Source: Bacteroidales bacterium UBA1797 (GTDB lineage Bacteria > Bacteroidota > Bacteroidia > Bacteroidales > VadinHA17). Taken from it: a DNA stretch of 28,348 nucleotides. A program made the translations under genes and the position numbers. This document shows, piece after piece, positions 7,196-15,607 of the stretch. The notes beneath the pieces are model-generated. The model worked only from the letters and a program-made list of their open reading frames with translations. It did no database searches and was not told where the DNA came from. The stretch's first letter is position 1. The number at the start of each line of letters is the position of its first letter. The stretch lies in NCBI GenBank assembly GCA_002319885.1, contig DCFT01000089.1, forward strand, positions 1,712-30,059, given 5' to 3'.

Positions 7196-7690
7196 ATGAA
7201 TAAAATCCAGGTCGGTGATACGATCCCCTCTTTTACTCTTAAAGATCAAAATGGTAATGATTTTGATATTTCCTCTTTGCTGGGCAGGAAAAAACTGGTT
7301 ATTTTTTTCTACCCACAGGATGGCAGCCTGAATTGCACTAGAGAAGCCTGCTATTTCCGTGATCTCTCTGACGTATTTGATGAGGCAGATGCAGTTGTTA
7401 TTGGCATAAGCAGTCAATCAGTAGAAAGTCATAAAGAATTTGCAGATACAAACAGACTTAAGTATACCTTGTTAAGTGATGCCGGGAATATTGTAAGAAA
7501 ATTATTCGGAGTTCCCGGCAAGGTTTTCGGATTAATTCCAGGACGAGTTACTTATGTAGTAGACCGGTCAGGCAAGGTAGTTTATATTTTCGATTCACAA
7601 ACAGAAACTCAACGTCATGCAGACGAAGCTCTTAAGATCTGCCTTTTACTGAAAAGAACTGATGTTAGTCAGATAAACCAGAAAACATGA
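7196..7690 (+). CDS. Peroxiredoxin, PrxQ/BCP type (copy 2, variant active-site loop)
   Basis: The 164-residue paralog of the preceding protein shares 96 of the first 150 residues by hand count and aligns without gaps. Cys47, Cys52 and the Arg of IPGRVTY are kept, but the nearly invariant PGCT of the active-site loop reads LNCT (L45, N46), and an extra 14-residue polar tail is present. The 9-base spacing implies one transcript. Reading frame and identity show tandem duplication followed by divergence. The catalytic set looks intact, so an altered peroxide preference or redox partner is possible; loss of activity is less likely. This is an inference from residues alone. Confidence 0.92.
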   Translation: MNKIQVGDTIPSFTLKDQNGNDFDISSLLGRKKLVIFFYPQDGSLNCTREACYFRDLSDVFDEADAVVIGISSQSVESHKEFADTNRLKYTLLSDAGNIVRKLFGVPGKVFGLIPGRVTYVVDRSGKVVYIFDSQTETQRHADEALKICLLLKRTDVSQINQKT

Positions 7691-7800
7691 CTTAAATGAA
7701 TAAAAAAAGCAGATATAGATCCAACTGGTTACATTTTTGGAAATGTTATAAACCAGCAACATTTAATGGAATTGATAAACTAGTTTGACATATAATCACA

Positions 7801-8208
7801 ATGAACATTAAAAATATAGTTATTAGTTACCTTCTGACTCTCATAGTTTTTTTGATTATCGATATGTGTTGGCTCGGCATTATCGCAAAGAATCTGTATC
7901 AGAAGTACCTGGGTGGTTTTTTAACTGACAAGGTCAACTGGACAGCAGCTATCGTCTTCTACCTTATTTACATTGTGGGGATTTCAATTTTTGCGATTTA
8001 CCCGGCAGTAAACAAAAATTCTGCCTTTTATGCCATTTTGATGGGGGCTTTATTTGGTATATTTACTTATGCCACCTACGATTTAACAAATTTAGCCACA
8101 CTGAAAGGCTGGCCATTGAATATAGTTTTTATTGATATTTTATGGGGTGCGTTCCTCTCTGCTATAGTTAGTTTTTCTGGTTTTCACATAGTTAAATGGC
8201 TTAATTAA
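7801..8208 (+). CDS. DUF2177 family membrane protein
   Basis: The 135-residue protein has four hydrophobic spans (about 7-27, 47-67, 74-92, 106-128). Conserved-looking features of DUF2177 are present: DMCWLGIIAKNLYQKYLG after the first span, YATYDLTNLATLKGWP between spans three and four, and DILWGAF at the start of the last. The function of the family is not known to me. It is an inner-membrane protein by prediction. It stands alone, 110 bases after the peroxiredoxin pair, and shares the strand with the DNA glycosylase downstream. Confidence 0.85.
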   Translation: MNIKNIVISYLLTLIVFLIIDMCWLGIIAKNLYQKYLGGFLTDKVNWTAAIVFYLIYIVGISIFAIYPAVNKNSAFYAILMGALFGIFTYATYDLTNLATLKGWPLNIVFIDILWGAFLSAIVSFSGFHIVKWLN

Positions 8209-8335
8209 TATTAAAAGTGTCTAAAAGTGAAGCCCTTTTTATCAATGGAAAATTTCTTTACTGTACCTTTAATGCTGGTGGAAATCAAATACTGTAAAAT
8301 CTGGCAGAAATAAACAGATTAAATATATTTCAATA

Positions 8336-8764
8336 ATGAGAATCTGGTCAATACATCCTAAATATCTGGATACTAAAGGTTTACTTGCACTTTGGCGAGA
8401 AACATTGCTGGCAAAAAATGTACTGGAGGGAAAAACCAGAGGGTATAAAAACCATCCGCAATTAATACGTTTTAAAAATTCTGACAATCCTCTTAAGGGG
8501 ATTAATAAATATTTGGCGGCAGTTTACCAGGAATCGAAAATACGCGGATATCATTTCAATAAAGAAAAATTCAATATTTGTAATGAACATGTATCTTTAA
8601 CCGTCACCAGCAGGCAAATAGAATACGAGGCGCAACATCTGTTAAAGAAATTGAAAACCCGGGATATTGAGAGATATTTTAGATTATTGAAAGAAACTTA
8701 TATTGAGCCCCATCCTCTTTTTAAAATAATTGATGGGGAAATTGAAGTATGGGAAATAGTCTAA
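8336..8764 (+). CDS. Pyrimidine dimer DNA glycosylase (T4 endonuclease V-like family)
   Basis: The 142-residue protein begins MRIWSIHPKYLDTKGLLALW and continues with WRETLLAKNVL and TRGYKNHPQLIRF, the typical text of bacterial PF03013 proteins, which are related to phage T4 DenV. The rest (INKYLAAVYQESKIRGYHF, then a mostly helical half) also fits, and the length is normal. Family members excise UV-induced pyrimidine dimers by a glycosylase/AP-lyase reaction, using an N-terminal residue after Met removal in T4 DenV; whether this homolog has that chemistry is not proven. It is cytosolic. The start ATG lies at 8336 with no rival. Confidence 0.85.
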   Translation: MRIWSIHPKYLDTKGLLALWRETLLAKNVLEGKTRGYKNHPQLIRFKNSDNPLKGINKYLAAVYQESKIRGYHFNKEKFNICNEHVSLTVTSRQIEYEAQHLLKKLKTRDIERYFRLLKETYIEPHPLFKIIDGEIEVWEIV

Positions 8765-9102
8765 AAGAATACTGCATGCAATAATTTGTAAAATAATTTA
8801 GTAGTTCTGATAGAAAATTCAGGTTTTAAAGTTTAAGGTTGCTAGACCGGTTGCAACTTTTATCCACATTCCAGGTCTTTCATGTTTCTGAACAATTCCG
8901 GTTTTTAAGCCTGAAATCATCAGGAGGATTACCTGCGATGAAGCAGTTCTTATTTTCAAGACATCTATTTATAACTTTCTTTATCTTAAAAGTATAACAC
9001 TACACTTAATAAAATATTATTTTCTAAATTTATATAATCTATGAATCACGTTTTAAAAATTTGAATCACTTATATAATATCATTATATAAACAGGACATA
9101 TT
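8765..9102. other. Spacer with repeat box D and a possible 19-codon ORF
   Basis: GGTTGCAACTTTTATCC (8849-8865) is a fourth copy of the repeat box, here without the hairpins or terminator. A 19-codon frame at 8938-8997 (MKQFLFSRHLFITFFILKV) looks like a short membrane or signal segment and has AGGAGG ten bases upstream, which is unusual for this phylum. It is too short to call a gene. Nothing else is recognised. Confidence 0.5.
8849..8865 (+). repeat. Repeat box D
   Basis: The 17-base box matches copy C exactly and copy A at 16 of 17 positions, in the same orientation. No similarity extends far to either side. Sixteen bases after GCAAC lies GTCTTT, so an extracytoplasmic-function sigma promoter (GCAAC at -35) is a possible reading for this copy only. 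Confidence 0.45.
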
Positions 9103-9750
9103 ATGAGACAAATTATTGCTCTTACCGTAGTAATAATGGTATATGTATATAATGCAAATTCTCAAAATACTGTAACGCCTGCACCAGCAGGTATCTACAT
9201 ATTTCGTTCAGACATACACCAAGGTAATACGGACACGATTACCTGCAATTCAAAAACAGTAGGTAAAAAACGGAAAACACTTATCTATACACCTACAGGT
9301 TATTTAAAAGACATGAAGCTTCCTTTACTCTACTTATTGCATGGTATTGGTGGTGACGAAAAGGCATGGCTGAATTATGGCCAACCGCAGGTAATCCTGG
9401 ATAGCCTTTATGCTGAAAAGAAAGATAAAATGATGATTCTGGTGCTGCCAAACGGAAGAGCTATGAAAGCTGACCGGCCAGCCGGAAATATTATGGCTTT
9501 TGATAAGGTTGAGGCATTCTCAACATTCGAGAAAGACCTGCTGAAAGATCTTATTCCATACACTGAAAAAAATTATCCGATAATCAATAATAGTGAACAT
9601 TGTGCCATTGCCTGGAAAAATTTCCACACATTGATTTCCATATTCGATGAATTAAAGATTAAATACACTTTTAGCAAATATCCCGGTGGGAATACCTGGC
9701 CGGTGTGAAGTAATAACCTGTATAATTTTGAGCAGCTGGTGCTCAATTAG
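9103..9750 (+). pseudogene. Decayed CE1-like alpha/beta-hydrolase esterase
   Basis: The N-terminal 170 residues match exported esterases of the enterochelin-esterase/feruloyl-esterase type: a signal peptide to about residue 20, then LLYLLHGIGGDEKAWL (75-90), VLPNGRA, and FEKDLLKDLIPYTEKNYPI. At residue 170 (EHCAIA) the text jumps to WKNFHTLISIFDELK near the usual C-terminus, so about 80-100 residues, including the GxSxG nucleophile, are missing in frame. The catalytic His of PGGHTWPVW reads Asn (PGGNTWPV), and the Trp that follows is a TGA stop (9706-9708). After that stop the same frame still reads SNNLYNFEQLVLN to a TAG at 9748-9750, as intact relatives do. Three independent lesions make this a pseudogene. 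It sits just before the GH9 gene. Confidence 0.8.
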
Positions 9751-9800
9751 ACATAATAATATTAAGAATTATCATATTGAATAATCTAAATGTAATTACC

Positions 9801-12422
9801 ATGAAAAGCAAATTTGAAAGCAGCAATGTTTCTGCTGGAAGACCAGGGCGAAAGAACAAAGCTCAAGCCATTATTTTCAAACAGTTTTATGTACTGATTA
9901 TTACAGGAGTTTTGCTTATTTTATGCTCAAATAATTCCTTTAGCCAAAAACTGCAATTGAATGATTTAGGATATTTTGAGACTCCTGGCGTGAACATATT
10001 TGTATACAGCAATCAGTATACCGGTATGTTCAATGATGAAAAAAATGCTGGAATAGAAATTATTCATCATGGTGTAAGAACCTCTACAGGTGGTGCGGTA
10101 AGGCTGCAGAACACGCCTGAACAATGGGATCTAGTACCAACTGTGGTCGATAGAAAAATTGATAAAGCAACCAATACAATTAGCCTGGGATTGAGATACA
10201 ACGACTATGATTTTGATTCAAAAATAAGTGTTACATCAAAGGATAACGGAGTACTTATTACCGTAATTCTTGATAAACCTCTTCCTGAAAAACTAGAAGG
10301 TCGTGCAGGTTTTAATCTCGAATTTATACCGTCGTCGTATTTTAGAAAAACCTATGTGGTTGACGGCGTACCGGGTGAATTTCCCCTATACCCTTCGAGT
10401 TCTACAAAAATGGAACCTTTGAGTAATAAAATAAAACAATTTGCTGGTCATACAACATTTGATGACAGAGGAAGAAATGAATTTATTGTGCCACTTCCCC
10501 TTTCAACCGGTAAAACTATTTTATTGGCTCCCGAAGATCCTGAAAATTTTGTTAAAATTCAGGCGCTGGATGCTGACCTGATGCTCTTCGATGGCCGTGA
10601 CCTGGCTCAAAACGGTTGGTTCATCGTTCGTAGTATTCTGCCTTCAAAAAAAACCGGAACTGTCCTGCAGTGGTATCTTGAACCAAATGCAATTCCAAAT
10701 TGGAAGAGAACCCCGGTAATTCAGTTTTCACAGGTTGGCTATCACCCGGGTCAGGAAAAAATAGCAGTTATTGAACTTGATAAAAACGATACGCCATTAC
10801 AAAAAGCATCGCTTTTCCAGGTTACTCCCGAAGGTAAGTTCGTTGAAAAACTGACTGCTGATGTTATCCTATGGGGAAAATACACCAGATATAATTATCT
10901 TAAATTTGATTTTACTTCAGTTCAAGATCCGGGAATCTACTTTATTAAGTATGGTACCCAGTCGACCAATACTTTCATTATTGGAAAAGATGTCTACAGT
11001 AATGTATGGCATCCTACTCTTGATGTCTGGTTTCCGGTGCAAATGGATCACATGATGGTTAATGAAGCTTACCGAACCTGGCATGGTGTTCCTTATCTGG
11101 ATGACGCGCTTCAGGCTCCTGTTAATCATCAGCATTTTGATGGCTACAGAATGGGACCGGTTACAGATACAAAATATAAAGATTATGACCGCATTCCAGG
11201 ATTAAATGTCGGCGGGTGGTTTGATGCAGGGGACTTCGATATTCAGACCTTATCCCATGCAACTGTTTTATTGAATTTCGTTGATACATGGGAAAAATTT
11301 AAAGTTAACAGGGATGAAACATTTATTGACCAGGCTACCCGTTATGTGGATATACATCGTCCTGACGGCAAACCAGATATCTTGCAGCAGATAGAACACG
11401 GAGCTCTTAACGTAGTTGCACAGGTTGAAAATATCGGGCATCCGGTCAGAGGTATTATAGTACCAAATCTTTATCAGTATCATCATCTTGGTGACGCTGT
11501 CGATGAAACAGATAACCTTCCATATAATCCGAAACTGAAACCATACGAAACAGATGGTAAGTCAAGCGGTACAATGGATGACAGATGGGCTTTCACAAAC
11601 AGAAATGCATCACTCGATTATTTTACGGCCGGTGCTTTGGCTGCTACAAATCGTGCTTTGATACAGTTTAATAAGCCACTGGCAGACAGATGCCTTGCAG
11701 CTGCTCAGAAAATGTGGGATGAGAACATCTCTAAAACCCGGCCGTCTGATTCCCTGGGTGCACAGTTTGGTGCTACTTCAGAAATGAATGCAGCACTTCA
11801 ATTATATATTACCACAAAAGACAAGAAATACTCAAAACGCTTCCTCGATTTATTATGGCCAGCTCTTGAACGATCAGCTGATGTTAGCAGAGGAATATTT
11901 TTGGCTATTCAAGCGTTGCCTTACATGGACAATGACTTTAAAGCTAAAGTAAGAGCCTATGTGGTTAAATATAAACACACTATTGACGGCTATGGCAAAG
12001 AGAATCCATATGGAGTTCCTATTACCTCAAGAGGCTGGGGCGGAAACAGCGTTATTATAAACTTTGCCATTACCAACTATTATGCTTATAATGCCTTCCC
12101 TGATATTCTCAGTCCTGAAGATGTATATAAAGGCCTGAATTACATATTCGGCTGTCACCCATATTCAAATCTTTCGTTTGTTTCTGCTGTCGGAACACGA
12201 TCAAAAGAAGTAGCTTATGGCAGCAACAGGGCTGATTTTACATTTATCGCCGGAGGTGTTGTTCCGGGTTTGCTTTTATTCAAGCCTGACTTCCTAGAGA
12301 ACAAAGAGGATTGGCCTTTCTTCTGGGGTGAAAATGAATATGTTATAAACATATGTTCAGAATATATTTTTCTCTCAAATGCAGTAAATGAGTTAGCAAA
12401 CAGGGATTTGAAAATTCTTTGA
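9801..12422 (+). CDS. Secreted glycoside hydrolase family 9 (endo-glucanase type)
   Basis: The 873-residue protein starts at ATG 9801; a TTG eight codons earlier is less likely. A long basic N-region (to about residue 30) precedes the hydrophobic signal segment, which ends in NSFSQ. An N-terminal beta-rich region of about 250 residues is followed by an Ig-like CelD_N domain (IQFSQVGYHPGQEKIAVIE to about 395). The GH9 (alpha/alpha)6 barrel then carries VGGWFDAGDFDIQT with the base pair D475 and D478, and ends in FWGENEYVINICSEY, where E846 fits the general acid. GH9 enzymes invert beta-1,4-glucans or related glycans. Substrate and endo or exo action cannot be read. It directly follows the esterase pseudogene, which may once have been its partner. 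Confidence 0.9.
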   Translation: MKSKFESSNVSAGRPGRKNKAQAIIFKQFYVLIITGVLLILCSNNSFSQKLQLNDLGYFETPGVNIFVYSNQYTGMFNDEKNAGIEIIHHGVRTSTGGAVRLQNTPEQWDLVPTVVDRKIDKATNTISLGLRYNDYDFDSKISVTSKDNGVLITVILDKPLPEKLEGRAGFNLEFIPSSYFRKTYVVDGVPGEFPLYPSSSTKMEPLSNKIKQFAGHTTFDDRGRNEFIVPLPLSTGKTILLAPEDPENFVKIQALDADLMLFDGRDLAQNGWFIVRSILPSKKTGTVLQWYLEPNAIPNWKRTPVIQFSQVGYHPGQEKIAVIELDKNDTPLQKASLFQVTPEGKFVEKLTADVILWGKYTRYNYLKFDFTSVQDPGIYFIKYGTQSTNTFIIGKDVYSNVWHPTLDVWFPVQMDHMMVNEAYRTWHGVPYLDDALQAPVNHQHFDGYRMGPVTDTKYKDYDRIPGLNVGGWFDAGDFDIQTLSHATVLLNFVDTWEKFKVNRDETFIDQATRYVDIHRPDGKPDILQQIEHGALNVVAQVENIGHPVRGIIVPNLYQYHHLGDAVDETDNLPYNPKLKPYETDGKSSGTMDDRWAFTNRNASLDYFTAGALAATNRALIQFNKPLADRCLAAAQKMWDENISKTRPSDSLGAQFGATSEMNAALQLYITTKDKKYSKRFLDLLWPALERSADVSRGIFLAIQALPYMDNDFKAKVRAYVVKYKHTIDGYGKENPYGVPITSRGWGGNSVIINFAITNYYAYNAFPDILSPEDVYKGLNYIFGCHPYSNLSFVSAVGTRSKEVAYGSNRADFTFIAGGVVPGLLLFKPDFLENKEDWPFFWGENEYVINICSEYIFLSNAVNELANRDLKIL

Positions 12423-13072
12423 CAGAGATTATTTTTTATCTGGGCAATTAATTAATTTCAGTGAATCATTATTGATTGCGAACAGTAATGCATCATTTCC
12501 TGAAGTCAATTTAATCTTCCTGATAGCCTTATTTCACCTTTGATCATAGGGTGCTCTCTGACTGTGGAACAACCTTTATATCACCTGAGGTTAAAGCAAA
12601 TCCATGAATTTGCAAACAAATACCTGCATTCCTGGTTTCCATTACTGCCTTCATAGGAAGCAATCAATATGAGAATAAACCACTTAAGTGAAGTATTCCG
12701 GCATCTGTCAAATTTTCTTTTGACTGGTTTTTGTCCTGATGACTGTGACATGAATGCCAGACTGATAGAATATTTGCCAATAATTACTTGTTCTGATCAA
12801 CTGAAGCCTGCTGTTTCAAAAGAGATAAGCAATAAAGGATATTGTACTACTAAAAGAATGTACTACTACTGTTTACGATTACATGATCTGGCTTATTACA
12901 AGCCAGATCATATACCTTTTCCCGGAAATATAATGATTACCCCGTCCTCCGAAAATGATCTTAATGTACATATTGATTATCGGAGCAATATTTTAAACAG
13001 GACTTTCTACAGCGATAATAGCTGTAAAGACATTGAATTTGTAAATAATCCGGGAAAAAATCTTAATCCGCA
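12423..13072. other. Spacer with a strong hairpin and possible gene relics
   Basis: No intact gene is supported. A 135-codon plus-strand frame (12669-13076) starts MRINHLSEVF, but it shows no domain, signal or membrane pattern, overlaps the end of the next gene and crosses a perfect hairpin, so I do not call it. On the minus strand, 12430-12660 holds protein-like text broken over frames (ICLQIHGFALTSGDIKVV, then KLTSGNDALLFAINND), which may be the tail of a decayed gene. Confidence 0.4.
12883..12911. repeat. Perfect 12-bp inverted repeat
   Basis: ATGATCTGGCTT (12883-12894) pairs exactly with AAGCCAGATCAT (12900-12911) around the loop ATTAC. It lies in the spacer between the convergent GH9 and debranching-like genes, 460 bases after the GH9 stop. 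The T-tract that follows on the plus strand is poor (ATACCTTTTCCC) and absent on the minus strand, so terminator function is uncertain. Confidence 0.5.
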
Positions 13073-15484
13073 TTAATAAATTAGTACGTCATTTTCCTTT
13101 CCTGTCAGCATTAACCTGTCTCCATCTGTTTTTCTGCGATCTATCTCCTTATTATTAACTAATATCCTTTTCGAATTTTTAATATCCACTATAACTGTCC
13201 AGGCAGCCAGTGTCTGTCTGATTATGTACTCTCTGTGATCACTTTCCCTACTTACGGCAAGACTAAATGAATTACTGCCTATCCTGACGTTATCTATTGA
13301 AGCATCTTTCCATTCTGAAGGCATATCAGGTGAAATGAATATCGATTTATCATAAGCCTTAGGTTTAATGCCAAAAAAATAGTTTATAACTGGCACATCC
13401 ACACCATAATTATTCCATGCCTGTACCATCATTCCAAAGTCGGGAGATACTTCATACATAGACCCGGGCAAAGCATAGCTGAAAGAACGATATAGCATTG
13501 TGACATAGCGTAATACATCATCAGGCTTGCCATAATTAGCTGCAGCAACTGCCTGTACTCCCGTTGGTAATGTCATTACTGCTCCTGTGTACGAAAATAT
13601 TTTCTTCCTTGATTTGAGTACTATACTGTCAGGCTCTTCAGTTCTGTCAATACCGGTTACATATACACCATAGGGATTTTCATACTTTTTAGCGGTTTCA
13701 AGTGCGGCCTTTCCTTTTTCAAAATCTGCCACACCTGTTTCGAGTGGTGTGTTAACAACCCAGTTACGGTATATTATAAGCGGAATCTGCTCGCCTGCCT
13801 GATATTTGCCAAGTTGTTTTTCCGTTTCTTTCAATTCAGCAACGATCCATGGTTTTTTAAGCGTATCGGCTCGTATGATAGCTCCTTTCAAAATCGGCTT
13901 TGCTTCAGCCACAGTGCCCCGGAAATCACCAAATGACCGGGCAGTATCATTCCACCATTCTTTGTTTATCTTTGCTCTCAGATCATCAGCCAGCTTCTGA
14001 TAATCTGAAGCTAATTTATTCTCTCCAAGTGCTTTGGCTATTTCTGCAGCTGATGATAATGCCTGTTGTGTATATGCAGCAACATCTATCATTTCTTTAT
14101 CCAATCCGGGTATCTCCATCATTCCTTTTCCGTCAGGATATCCATTACCATCGATATCATTATCGAGCAGCCACTCAATTCCTTTCTTTACTTCAGGGAA
14201 TAATTTTGTTATAAATGGTTTATCTCCGGTCCATTCAAAATAATTTTTCAGAAGAGTGATAAAAAGGGCTGTTTCGCTTAGGAGTCCCGGATTATAAACT
14301 GCTCCGTTTGTCGAAACTTCATGAATGATTCGTCCATTTCCGTTTGTCTTTTCAGATACCTTCTCGAGCAGACTTATAGTGCTTTTTGCCAGTTCATGAT
14401 CGCCTGTTGCAAGAACTCCCTGCAAAGCATAAGTTGCATCTCCTCCAAACCACCAGGGATAATCAGGTAAGCCCGCAGACAGACCAACACCTATTTCCGG
14501 AACATTCCGAACGAGCCAATCGGTATTATACTTTAACCACTCATACATTTGCTCAATGCCTTTATCAGGGATAGTGAGATGAGATATATTGTTAATCTTT
14601 TTATATCGTTCAATTTTCTGTGTTAGTTTTGAATATCCTTCCATCATTAATATATGATAATTTGCCAGGAGTGATTCTTTTGACTTATAGGAGCCCGCTA
14701 TGAAAAAAGGGATTATCTTTTTCTGGTTTGGCTTTAATCTAAGCGAGAATGATAACGTGGCATTCCTGCCAAGACCTTTTTGGGTAGTAGTCTGACAATT
14801 ATTGTCTTCCGTTGAGAAATTATCTGTCTTTAATGATGATCCGAAGGCAACATACCAGGGATTATTATTATCTTTCCCTATTAGTGCTGACAACCTGTCA
14901 TCAAAGTAGATGCTGTCAACGGCATCAATCATGTTAGTGCGTTCCCCTAACCATGTAGGCCTCAGGTCGGTCATTCCCGTAAAAGAGAAAACAATATCTT
15001 TATCTTCTTTCCCTTGATTATTAATTATGTACTCTACGATTACCCCTTCAACGTCATCAGGAACAAACTGAAAACGTTCGATGGCTAAGTTTTCTTTCTC
15101 CCAGGTAAAATGATGACTGTTAGCCATGGGATAGTTGATGAATTTATCTGCTCTGTTCAGGCAGTAAGAATCGTTGCTGCCTTGCAGAGTGATTTTTGCA
15201 TTGAATCCGTCCATGAGTTTAACAGGATGATCCCAGATCCCGCCCATCTCGCCGGTAATATGCCAGCCAAGATCAGGAAAGGAACCATCCTGATAGCCGA
15301 TCATATACACCCTGTCTCCGGCTGTTACATAAGGAGATGCCAGGTATCGGGTTTTCCCTTCTATGTGAGGCAGCCCTGAAACCTGCTGATAAAAGTTAAC
15401 TTCTTGCAACGATTTGTTAGTGGTGCAATAAACTAACAGGAATAAAAGCAGGACCAGTACCAGTGGCAGGTTTATTTTCTTCAT
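13073..15484 (-). CDS. Exported (alpha/alpha)6-barrel glycosidase, debranching-enzyme-like
   Basis: The 803-residue protein starts with a hydrophobic segment ending at Cys20 (LLVYCTTN), a plausible but non-ideal lipobox. An N-terminal beta-sandwich domain (about 25-290, with ITGEMGGIWDHPVKLMDGF) resembles those of amylo-alpha-1,6-glucosidase and GH63-like proteins. The helical barrel (about 305-690) includes LPDYPWWFGGDATYALQG (D349 is a candidate acidic residue), HEVSTNGAVYNPGLLSETALF, DNDIDGNGYPDGKGMMEIPG and AYTQQAL. A small beta domain closes the C-terminus. The fold is that of six-hairpin glycosidases; the exact family and bond cleaved are uncertain. It is convergent with the GH9 gene and may be surface or periplasmic. 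Confidence 0.75.
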   Translation of the reverse strand: MKKINLPLVLVLLLFLLVYCTTNKSLQEVNFYQQVSGLPHIEGKTRYLASPYVTAGDRVYMIGYQDGSFPDLGWHITGEMGGIWDHPVKLMDGFNAKITLQGSNDSYCLNRADKFINYPMANSHHFTWEKENLAIERFQFVPDDVEGVIVEYIINNQGKEDKDIVFSFTGMTDLRPTWLGERTNMIDAVDSIYFDDRLSALIGKDNNNPWYVAFGSSLKTDNFSTEDNNCQTTTQKGLGRNATLSFSLRLKPNQKKIIPFFIAGSYKSKESLLANYHILMMEGYSKLTQKIERYKKINNISHLTIPDKGIEQMYEWLKYNTDWLVRNVPEIGVGLSAGLPDYPWWFGGDATYALQGVLATGDHELAKSTISLLEKVSEKTNGNGRIIHEVSTNGAVYNPGLLSETALFITLLKNYFEWTGDKPFITKLFPEVKKGIEWLLDNDIDGNGYPDGKGMMEIPGLDKEMIDVAAYTQQALSSAAEIAKALGENKLASDYQKLADDLRAKINKEWWNDTARSFGDFRGTVAEAKPILKGAIIRADTLKKPWIVAELKETEKQLGKYQAGEQIPLIIYRNWVVNTPLETGVADFEKGKAALETAKKYENPYGVYVTGIDRTEEPDSIVLKSRKKIFSYTGAVMTLPTGVQAVAAANYGKPDDVLRYVTMLYRSFSYALPGSMYEVSPDFGMMVQAWNNYGVDVPVINYFFGIKPKAYDKSIFISPDMPSEWKDASIDNVRIGSNSFSLAVSRESDHREYIIRQTLAAWTVIVDIKNSKRILVNNKEIDRRKTDGDRLMLTGKENDVLIY

Positions 15485-15607
15485 TTTACAATAACAACAA
15501 ATTTTAGAATATCCCTTCAGCGCAGAAACTCTCCGGATAATGCACTTTCATTGTATCAAGTCTTATAATGGGACTGTTACAGAATGTCAGCTATCAATTA
15601 AGTAAAA

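Noticed and set aside
9706..9708. Possible recoding of TGA as Trp in the esterase
   Set aside because: TGA serves as the normal stop of other genes here (for example the SDR and NUDIX genes), Trp is coded by TGG throughout, and the esterase has two other lesions, so a nonsense mutation is simpler.
12669..13076. 135-codon plus-strand open frame starting MRINHLSEVF
   Set aside because: It has no recognisable domain, signal or membrane pattern, crosses a perfect 12-bp hairpin and overlaps the end of the convergent gene. Composition looks like non-coding AT-rich DNA.
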